A DNA stretch of 64,000 nt. Origin: Acanthochlamys bracteata. Taxonomy: Eukaryota > Streptophyta > Magnoliopsida > Pandanales > Velloziaceae. Location: the NCBI GenBank assembly GCA_019914995.1, contig CM034136.1, forward strand, positions 821,270 through 885,269. Reading direction: 5' to 3'. Every line of letters starts with the position of its first letter. Positions within the stretch are counted from its first letter, which is position 1. Shown one piece after another: positions 54,866 through 64,000 of the stretch. Below the pieces are notes generated by a model, which worked only from the letters and a program-made list of their open reading frames with translations, was not told the DNA's origin and did not search any database. The position numbers and the translations under genes are program-made.

Positions 54866-54896
54866 CTCTCCCTCTTTCTCTCTCTCTCTCTCTCTA
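54866..54896. repeat. (CT)n microsatellite in the MED33 5' leader
   Basis: A CT run lies about 100 bases before the MED33 start codon. CT-rich leaders are frequent near plant transcription starts, so it is probably within the 5' UTR or core promoter. Confidence 0.8.
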
Positions 54897-54983
54897 ACTT
54901 TGCAATATCTTTGTAGAAAATTTTCATCTGATTTCAGTTTCACGGAGAAGAATGGTCTCGAATTGAATTGATTGAATCGATCT

Positions 54984-57356
54984 ATGGACTGCATTTCTGC
55001 AGTGGAGACGGTATGGGAATCAGCGGCTGAGTACACGAAGTTGGCGGCGGAGAAGGGTTGCGACCCGGAATCGTGGGCACTACAACTTTCGTCGGCGATC
55101 GCCGCCGCCGGTGCTCAGCTGCCGTCCACGGAGCTGGCGAAAGTTCTCGTGTCAAATGTTTGTTGGGGGAACGAGAATGTTCCGCTTGCTTGGAAGTATA
55201 TTGAGAAGGCGATCGCTGCTGGACTTGCTCCTGCTCCTCTTGTGCTCGCCTTGCTCTCGATCAGGTTTTTATGTTGCCTGAACTTTGTGGCGCTTATTGG
55301 TTTTTCTGTTTTTTGTCTGTTAGAGTTGTTCTTGATTGAACACTGGGCTTGGATCTGTGCTTGTTTTTGCCACTGACATTTGCTCATGATGGAACTGGGT
55401 TTTGATTGCTTTTGTTTTTGCTTGATTTGCGTACTGAGATTTTGTTCGTGTCTTATTCCGCCTTGAATTTGTTAAATATCTTTGGTGCAATGCATAATTT
55501 AAGCTGAATCAGCCGGTTTGATATTGCTGATTTCCTTCTTCGAACACTCATTCTTTTTAACTTGTGCCAGGTAAGGCGTAAAAGTTGATTGGATTTGTTC
55601 ATGGTTGAATTAGGCTTCGATTGTGTTAAGAATTTTGGGAGTAAGGCAAAAAGTAGAGCTAAATTCCCTGATTGCTTGATGAAATGTGCATGGTAGGCCT
55701 CATAATTACATTTTCCAGTAAGATTAAGAACCATTGGTATGGGGGAGTTATGAAAATAGAGCAACAATGACCATTAAGCAAACTTGAATTTAGAATTCTA
55801 CCACAAGCTCACTTGCAAATTATCTTCGAACTACTACAAAAGAGAACTGAATTACAAGATTTGTGGTGCATGAGGTTCTGTATGTGAGATTTCTGAAGCT
55901 AATAAGTCAGTATGAGCCAAGAGGGAGCTGCACGATAACTGGAGCCTGAGGAAAGGGCAATGTTTGTAAACACTTTTTTTGACCTTAAGACAAGAGTCTA
56001 AAGACAGCTTATTACATAAGAATCGAAATATGAAAACAGCAGCAAGAAACACAGCTTTTAAGAAAGAGCAAATTAAGTAACTAACAAAAGGAAGCCTTGC
56101 TTTGTGAATTTTGGTGAAATATCAATCCCTTTCTTTCAACTTATACCTTCTTGCAGCTTTTTTATGTAAGTCAAATTATCACTGTTGTTCTATCTCCTGC
56201 ACTTCTATATCATGTTAGCAAATGTTGTGATATGTTTTTCTCACTCTACTGCAGGGTACTGCCAAGTCGACGTTCTAGACCGGTCGCATTTAGGCTCTAC
56301 ATGGAACTAACTCGGAGGCACATACTCAAATTTACATCAGACATTAGGGGGCTATTCTTTAAACAGTAAGCACAATTTAATCCCCTTGGCCAAAATGAGA
56401 ACTGAGTCAAACCTTAAAGGTCTTATGGCCATGTAAAGAGGACAGTTCGATTCATATTCTCACTACCAGACTTCATAATCCAACCCTCTACCATAGTTAG
56501 TTTATAGAAAGTATGTAGCAGCTACTGGAATTTATTTCTCATGGTAGTGACCTTGTTGTGTTCTTGAAACTAAATTGAACATTTCTATGAACGTGGCTTA
56601 TTAAATGGAATTTGAGGATGCAAGTATTTTAAGTAAAGGCATATTGTAAAACAGTGTATAAAGAATGTTGATGTAGCAATGAATAGTGAGATAGTAAGGA
56701 TAAAAAATCACGAGTCTACAGAGAGTAAATTGTGTCATTGTTTTGGTGTTTTCCCTTGTTATGCTGACTTATGTCTGTTTGAGTGTGCATGACATGTTCT
56801 TATGTTGATAGATATGGGGATTCAGTGTTGTTGAAAAGACGAAAGTTTTCTTATATGGAAAACTACAATCAGAGTAACTTTATATAACAAATTGTCAAAG
56901 GCATTGCATTCAGAATATTCTTCATAAAGCTAATTGCTTAGAAGGTATAATATGACTATAGCAGAGATGAGGGTGGGATAAAGGCACCCTATCTTTATGG
57001 GCACCTCCTTATAAAAAAGTTGCGTAAAAATATTAAATATAATTTTCGCCGTTGGATATAAAAAATTATGAGTTATAAATACGGTGAAAAAATTTTAGCT
57101 TAATCGGGCTACGAATCGATCTCCATCAAATATCTTGTTCAAAATGATATAAAAAGGAAAAAAATTATATCTTTATCAAAATTTATCATTTATACTATTT
57201 GAACAAGAGCTGGATGGAGGTTGATTAGTATTCAAGATTGAGTCGAAATTTTGTTAATATATTTTTAACTACTAGTTATTCATATTTAATGGTGTAGATT
57301 GAATTTGAAACTCTAAATAGAGAGGGAAGCCCTAAGGCTGGGGTGTCTCTATCCCA

Positions 57357-57397
<41 letters not shown>

Positions 57398-60300
57398 TAG
57401 AGGCACATTGTGAGTATATTTGCTAAAAGTGGACAGCGAGGTCACCAAATTCAATCTCCATAGTTAGGTATGAAGAACAATGAGTTGAAAATATTTTGAT
57501 AAAATCTTAGCTTAGTCGGAACAAAAACAGACCTCCATCGAAAATTTTTGATCATTTAAAATGACTTAAAAATGAAATATATACATTTTGTCAATTTTAA
57601 CTTTTTGTGTCATATTGATCAAGAGTTTTAATAGAGATCGATTCGTACTCTAATTGAGTTGAAATTTTATCAATATGTTTCAAACTCATGACTCTTCATA
57701 TCTAACGGTGGAAATTAAATTTAAAAATCTCGCTGGCCGGCATGTGCACCAGATGCCTCTAAATATGACATGTGAATCTATTATATCTCTATATATATTC
57801 AAAATTTTAGACAATGAAGAAAAAGAAACATAAGGTTTGGGTTTGGAATGATTAATAGCTTCTTCATATATGTTGCATCTTGATAATAAGAACGGATGGA
57901 GGTCAATTCGTGATCCAATTGAGTTAAAATTTTGTCACAAAATTTCTAACTCATAATCTTTATATCCAATGGTGAAGATTGCTTATGAAGCATTGAAGTG
58001 GGTGGTGTCCCATGGTGCTCTTAAAAGTGGGAGTGCCTCTATTCTACCATATATATGTAAAATTTTGTAAATTTTGTAAAATTTTATTGTTCTATCATCT
58101 TGATGAAGAGGTTGTATGGAGATCGATTTGAGGTCCAATTGTGCTGAAATTTTGTCGGTGTATTTACGGCTCCTAGTTCTTCATATTCAACAGAGTTGAT
58201 CGAATTTTGAATTATTTACGCACCTTATATTGACCAATGTGCGTCAATGTGCACCTAAAGTCGCAATATGCACATATCTTATATATATATGTGTGTGTGT
58301 TTCTTTTTCTGATATTGATCAAGTTGCCGGATGGAGGTTGATTTGTGATCCGATTGGGCTGAAAGTTTGTCACAAAGGTATTGATCTATAGTTATTTATA
58401 TCTAATGGCGGAAATTAAATTTGGAGCATTCTAATAGGGGTCGCCCTATGGGTGGCCCTATATACATATTTACATATACAAACAATTGTATAAATATGTA
58501 TACATATATACATTACTCAGTTCTGTTGTTTATATCAGAGAACATTGAAAGACTCCAACTCAGTTAACTTTCTCGATGTGATGCAGGACAATGGCATGTG
58601 TTCATGATGCACTTCATCTTTCACATGTATTTAGCATTCAGCCATCTGAATCAGGAGTTGTAATTGTAGGATTTATATTTTGCATCATGTGGCAGTTACT
58701 TGATGCCATAGTAGAGGATGAAGGATTACTGGGGTTAATGACAGAGAAGAAGTCTTTTTGGTCTACTTGGCGACAAGATATCATAATAGATGGAGAAACC
58801 AACTTTGGGGAAAGATCTGAATACACAGAGAACATGCACAAAGAAAACGTAAGGGTGGCCATTGAACTCGTCTCCGATCTCCTGCACCGCCAAGTTATCT
58901 CTAGGCTTCTATACTTGGCACAGAAATACATGTACGCTCTCAATCTGACTGATCTCTCTGTCATGCACCTGTGTACTAAGCTTGTTTATTATTATTATTA
59001 TTATTTTTTTTTATGTGAATTGAAGAAGGCTTGTATTAATTCCAATCCCACAAGTTTGTGATTGAGGTCGTAAATTTAGAAAGTTTACCTGAAAGTTCAT
59101 CTGATTTCGTGCAATATAATAGTCTTTTGGTTTAAAAATGATTGTTTGGAAAAGATTTTCATCTTGAATCCTAACTTGAGTTATATTTGACCCTAAAATG
59201 TTGCAATCTAAAATTTCTAAAGATTTGGTTTTCGTATACTCTAATCCTTTAAGAATTAGAGGTTAAGAATAGTTAATATTGGTAGTGGTTCTTAGGTTCA
59301 TATGTTACACCCTGGTTTCATTTGCCAGTGCAAGCATGCCAGTTCCTTTATCTGCAACTAAGGGCTATTTGTTTTGCAACCTCTGATTTAGCTATGTAGT
59401 GCAAAATGACCTGATGTTCTTGGTGATAGGTTTTTCGGTTGCCCAGGATGAATTCCAGCATCTTGTTTTTGTCCTTTGCAAGAAATAACTATCGTAAGTA
59501 TCATGTGTCTTATGGAATATATGTTTGTCTTGATTTGTAGGCCATCACATTGGGAAGCTTTCCTTCATCGCATACCGTTGCTTGCCATGAAATCACCAAC
59601 CTTACTAAGTTCAACAATAGTGCCAGAGACATTGCTCCAATGGGCTCCCTATGACTGTGGAAATTTTAGAAAGGAACAGAAAACTTCTCCCAGGGGAGAC
59701 TATTGTGCTGTTCTCAATTCCAGATCTTTGTCTTTAAAGGGTGGTTACACTCATGGGATTATGTATTCTTCACTGTGGATACCTTTGGATCTTTATCTTG
59801 AGGATTGCATTGATGTTTCTGTTGCTGCTACAAATGCAATTGAAATTCTTAGTGGTATATACTGAATCTAAAAGATGATTTGAATGTTCCCTTGAATTCT
59901 TTGACTGTGCTTGCTGCTAAAGTATGGATTATCTAGTGACTGCTGGATGAACTATTTGAATACAGGGTTAGTTAGGGCCTTACATGCTCTTAATGGCACA
60001 AGCTGGCATGACGCTTTCTTGGCTCTCTGGATAGCCTCTCTTCGTCTTGTGCAAAGGGCAAGTACTTCCCCACTCACCCACCCCCCTAAATCATTGTTTG
60101 AGTATTGAGAGTTGCTCATGCTAACTTAATTTCTTTGTATAGGAAAGAGATCCTATAGAAGGTCCTGTCCCACGCCTTGACTCAAGATTGTGCATACTGC
60201 TCTCAATTACTACTTTGTCAATTTCTAACATCATTGAGGAAGAAGAAACTCCTCTTGAAAGGGGAGAGCAAAGCCACTGGAATGAAAAAGCCGATGGTGC

Positions 60301-63300
60301 ATCATGCCGGAGAGATTTAGTTTCTAGTTTGATAATGCTGGGGGATTATGAAAGCCTGTTGGTTCCTCCACCTCCTGTCGTTTCTGCAGCAAATCAAGCT
60401 GCTGCAAAAGCCTTGATGTTCATTTCTGGACGTGCAGTTGGAAATGGTTATTTGGATATTATTAACTTGAACGAGAAGATTTTAAACTGCAGTAAGTAGC
60501 TCGTTAGAAAATTATCTTGTCTATTATTTTCTGGTCAAATATTTTTTTGTTCAATGCTTGCTTTTGAGCACGGGAAGTTGGTTTTCATGACATTCAACCA
60601 AGTTTATCACTCAGGAAGATTGGTTATTTAAAGAGTTCATACAAAGCTTTCCTATAAACTCTGGATCTCAATGCAGCTGGTAATATGCGGCATTTGATTG
60701 TTGAGGCATGTATCTCAAGGAATTTGTTGGACACAACAGCATATTCGTGGCCTGGATATGTCAATGGACGAATCAACCAAATTCCTCACTCTACACCTAA
60801 CGTAATTCCCAGCTGGTCCTCATTGATGAAGGGTGCCCCTTTGAATGTATCTATGGTGAATGCTTTGGAGAACACACCGGCATCAAGGTTTGAACTGTTT
60901 AATTAAGATTTATCATTTTTCAATAGCAATTAACTTTGTTGCTTATCCCTTGAACAATGTGATGGTGCAATTTGGAAAAGTATAACTGAAGTATGTCTTC
61001 AGATATCAAATGAAGTTTATGTTTTTAATGAGTTTGCTTTATCTAGGGATGAAAGCGGTTAGGATATTATCCGATCCATATCTGGGTTCGACTCCGAATA
61101 AGGGTAATATAGTATAGATTGTCTTATTTGTATTCAATTTAAATGCAAATATGATATTGATTCAAATCCGCATCCAATATGGGTATATGATGGTAGTCCA
61201 CATAGATAAAATGCAATAAATATACATACTAAAATTAAATTTGATTCCTTATCAAACGCAAACAGATATTCAGCAGAGTAGATACGTGACTATTTTCCTG
61301 TACATGATAGGAAACAAGGATTGTAAAGTGAAATTTTCTTTTATAATCTTGATTCAGGGAAGTAATCATTTTGGGATTGTTTTAATACATATTAATTATG
61401 ACAAAAGGTACGTGATAACTATTTGCTATTACTTATTAATTTAACTCACCAACAATATGATTGGTTTTTCTTCCGGTGAGGCATGTAACTTATCTAACAT
61501 GGATGGCATTCTGATATGGTAGAATCAAATACGAACCCGTTTATATCAAATACGGTAGAATGTATGGCATTCTGTGTACTGTTCATATTCAAATTTGTGT
61601 CCATCATACCATTGCACATATGAATATTGTCATAGGTATATCCGACCATATCCGATCTGTTTTCATCGCCTTTACTTATATCTAGTAACTAGTGATTCTT
61701 AAAATATTAAGCACGATAAGCCCGTTTCGGTTACCATTGCATATGAAATTTTCTTTAATATCTTCTGATGGCTACCTTAAGATTATTTGATTTGCCAAAC
61801 TGAAAAATTTTTCTTAAAATTCTTTGTGTAATGGTGGACAAGTAACTGAATTAATCTCATATTTGATGGAAGCTTACCAGAGCTTGAGAAGATATTTGAA
61901 ATTGCAAAGAATGGATCAGATGAAGACAAAATATCTGCTGCTGTAGTTCTTTGTGGAGCTTCTCTTATTCGTGGCTGGAATGTACAGGTTAGTTATGTCT
62001 TATTATGTACTATACTCGTTTTACTTATTCATGGTGCTCAGAGTTAACCTTCATTTCTTTGCTTGTTATACGCTATGTTGTGTAGGAGCATACTGCACAT
62101 TTTGTTGTGAAGTTGCTTTCCCCTCCTGTACCTATTGATCACTTAGGAAGTGACAGCAACTTGATAATTCATGCGCCATTGCTGAATGTTACTCTCACTA
62201 GAATATCTTCTGTTGATTGTGTGCAAGTCTTCTCATATCATGGCCTGGTAGGTTCAGCTTTGTATATTTAGAATGATTACAATTAAACACATCAGTTCTT
62301 TAACTTTTATTAAGTTTACCTCTTCCTTACTTTAGCATATATGCTACCTTTAGGTTCCGGAGCTTGCTGCTGCTCTTATGGCAATATGTGAAGTCTTTGG
62401 TTCCTGTGTTCCTGAAGCCACATGGATTGTGGCAGGGGAAGAAATTTCTGCTCACACAATATTTTCAAATGCTTTCATTCTACTTCTTAGACTATGGAAG
62501 TTTAACCACCCGCCTCTAGAATGTTGCGTTATGGGAGACGGTGCTCCAGTGGGCTCCCAACTAACTCCTGAATATCTTCTCTTATTGCGTAATGCGAAGC
62601 TGTCATCAAACAACAATATGACCGAAACTAGAAGTTCCTGCAGAACGATGGCTACTTATGGAGGTTGCGTCGATCCCATTTTTGTTGATTTATTCCCAAA
62701 GTTAAAAGTATGGTATCGACAACATCAAGCGTGTTTGGCGTCAACACTTTCGGGTCTGGTTCCTGGAACTCCAGTTCATCAGAATGTGGATTGCCTTCTC
62801 AGCATGATGTTTAGGAAAATAAACAAAGGACTTAACCAGTCAGGTCCTGGAACATCTGGTAGTAGCAGCCTGAGCAGTTCTTCTGGCCAAGGAAGTGAGG
62901 ATAATGTTGTACGACCCAAGCTACCTGCATGGGATATAATGGAAGCGGTTCCTTTTGTGGTTGATGCTGCACTTACTGCTTGCTCGCATGGAAGGTTATT
63001 CCCCCGTGAGCTAGCCACAGGTAAGTAATTGTTGCTTTGAAGTTTTTGGTTACTCTCATATGCTACTGCTACACTTGGAAATAGCGCATTCAAGGGCACA
63101 AGGCAATAACATTTATGGTATAATAATAGTACTAAAAACAAATATGTTGCCAAGAGTCTTGTTGCGTCTGTGCCTCTTACTATGTAATTTGCTACTTGGC
63201 TCGACAGCACTGTTAGATATTGAGATCTGTTGCATTCTATGAGGCACCTATACTAGCAGGTCTGGTAGCAATGTTATGCTGGAAATGTTCAGAGTATTCG

Positions 63301-64000
63301 GTTTTGTGCACTCTGTCTTGAGCTTGGCACATGGTAACTTGGAATTTATTTAAACTTAAAACGGGACGTGCGTTAAATTGAGCCAAAAGACGGCCATGTG
63401 TCTTTCTCATAAAAGAGAGTGCACAGAAACTGGACGTTCTAAACTGTTCCTAGTATTCCCAAACTCTTATATGTAGATCATGCATAAATGTTAGGCGTTA
63501 GGAGTTGACATATCATATAATGTTAGCGAATCCCCAAAACGAATCTTGACGGGGATTCCCCGCTACGCTGGATAAACCCCTTGAATTATGTTTAATGAAG
63601 AAAAAAAGACAACAAGTTTGTGCTTTTGATCTTTGAATAATTTCATGTTTGGAGTGTTTGGGATGGCATATCTTACCAAGTTCAATCTCCAAAGCGAATG
63701 TTGACCCATATTCGCTTACTAAGATGGATGTTTTACGCAACTTGGATTGACAATGTTAATGGACCCTTGAGTTGCCACGAATGGGGAAAATACTTTTTGT
63801 GCCAATTATCTCTGAATATTATTTAACTTTAAGTGTAAATGTTAGATAAGATTGCCACTTACTAGGACTGAAGCATTTCCTGACAACCATCAGAGCATAA
63901 CCTACCTATCACTGGAATCCTGCTGGGGCCTCAATGGGCACCACTGTAACATTTTTTGTTGCCATTGAACCTTAAAATTGGAGAGTCAGATGGTTGTTCA
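54984..64000 (+). CDS. MED33: Mediator complex subunit MED33 (RFR1/REF4 family), 3' end beyond the window
   Basis: MED33 is a plant-specific tail subunit of Mediator in the nucleus; Arabidopsis MED33A/B (RFR1, REF4) restrain phenylpropanoid synthesis. Ten exons join in phase: 54984-55264, 56255-56365, 58587-58931, 59541-59854, 59966-60057, 60143-60491, 60677-60887, 61873-61987, 62086-62247 and 62354-63020, giving 882 of the expected 1,300 or so residues. Family-typical blocks: VWESAAEYTKLAAEKGCDPE, LELTRR-like LYMELTRRHILKF, LWIPLDLYLEDCIDVS, SWHDAFLALWIASLRLVQRE, RDPIEGPVPRLDSRLC, ISAAVVLCGASLIRGWNVQ and VCEVFGSC-like ICEVFGSCVPEATW. The ATG at 54984 is the first in frame. Intron 5 uses a GC donor. 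Introns 2 and 7 carry repeat elements. After the donor at 63021 the remaining 980 bases look intronic. MED33A against MED33B cannot be settled here. Confidence 0.92.
56960..58460. repeat. Cluster of foldback modules in MED33 intron 2
   Basis: At least seven copies of a roughly 100-bp module occur. Forward copies (core GGATGGAGGTYGATTNGTG, then GAGCTGAAATTTTGT, then CATATCTAAYGGTG) start near 57212, 57630, 57895, 58105 and 58328. Reverse-complement copies lie near 57040-57130 and 57450-57545. The first two pairs form foldback units of 350-390 bp whose outer edges carry GGGATAAAGGCACC or AGAGGCAC against GGTGTCTCTATCCC or GATGCCTCT. A (TA)n run at 57359-57394 separates them. The last three copies are unpaired halves. 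No coding frame is present. Confidence 0.7.
61045..61670. mobile_element. hAT-like MITE in MED33 intron 7
   Basis: The left end AGGGATGAAAGCGGTTAGGA and, on the other strand, the right end GGCGATGAAAACAGATCGGA form an imperfect terminal inverted repeat. Sub-terminal ATATTATCCGATCCATATC and GGTATATCCGACCATATCC continue the symmetry. Possible degenerate 8-bp duplications are CTTTATCT on the left and CTTTACTT on the right. No transposase is present. The ends recall known hAT MITEs with GGATGAAAACGG termini. Confidence 0.6.
63021..64000 (+). other. Intronic sequence of MED33 to the window edge
   Basis: After GTAAGT at 63021 no further MED33 exon is recognised. The sequence is of moderate AT content; an unsupported 75-residue frame on the minus strand (63740-63513) has no family resemblance that I can name. 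Confidence 0.5.

Larger units (their letters stand above)
51281..54983. other. Divergent intergenic region between the J-protein gene and MED33
   Basis: The two genes point away from each other over 3.7 kb. 51350-52600 is AT-rich MITE-like debris. 52690-53520 holds two foldback units listed separately. 53600-54800 has no coding potential. The last 150 bases before MED33 form its probable 5' UTR, including a (CT)n run. Confidence 0.5.

Noticed and set aside
58932..59061. Continuation of the MED33 exon 3 frame to 59061
   Set aside because: The continuation is low-complexity (Tyr run from TTA/TAT repeats); a donor at 58932 and perfect phase with exon 4 show that it is intron.
63513..63740. 75-residue minus-strand frame near the right edge
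   Set aside because: It lies in the terminal MED33 intron region and shows no recognisable motif or splice context.

Overview
The window is nuclear DNA of a flowering plant, most likely a eudicot. Reasons: genes with many GT-AG introns, two intronless pentatricopeptide (PPR) genes, plant-only families (bHLH041-type factor, PFP-beta, patatin-like III, MED33, IQD, chloroplast J-protein), and very AT-rich intergenic DNA full of short transposon remnants. Species cannot be fixed from the sequence alone. All exon boundaries were read by eye from splice sites, reading phase and remembered family conservation; no search was run.

Layout, left to right. 1-598 (+): last exons of an unrecognised gene. 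2846-7793 (+): proteasome lid subunit RPN5, 11 coding exons. 9900-10130 (+): an orphan fragment of an IQD gene. 10666-11615: a hAT-type non-autonomous transposon with a perfect 8-bp target duplication. 11875-13982 (+): bHLH041-like transcription factor. 14874-18342 (-): eIF3c-like gene, broken by four frameshifts and two in-frame stops, so annotated as an unprocessed pseudogene. 19844-26344 (-): beta subunit of PPi-dependent phosphofructokinase, 16 exons, intact (564 aa). 29752-31500 (+): DYW-class PPR editing factor. 32315-33659 (+): 5'-truncated methyltransferase pseudogene. 33931-35973 (+): E-class PPR protein resembling MEF18. 36865-40456 (+): plastid-type UPF0114 membrane protein whose first exon carries an apparent 1-nt insertion. 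40800-42165 (-): patatin-like pPLAIII lipid hydrolase. 42166-47917: about 5.7 kb of AT-rich DNA without a gene. 47918-51280 (-): chloroplast J-protein with an iron-sulfur ferredoxin-like domain. 54984-64000 (+): Mediator subunit MED33 (RFR1/REF4 family), running off the right edge.

The genes form no operon or evident pathway; this is an ordinary mix of housekeeping (proteasome, glycolysis, transcription), organelle RNA editing and plastid genes. The unusual content lies in (a) four decayed or damaged genes next to intact neighbours, (b) a foldback repeat family built from an approximately 100-bp module in inverted pairs, clustered in MED33 intron 2 (56960-58460) and again at 52690-53520, (c) hAT-like and other hairpin MITEs in introns and intergenic DNA, and (d) splice oddities: an RPN5 start codon that ends its own exon, and a GC-AG intron in MED33. 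I saw no CRISPR array, rRNA or convincing tRNA, and no new multi-gene system.
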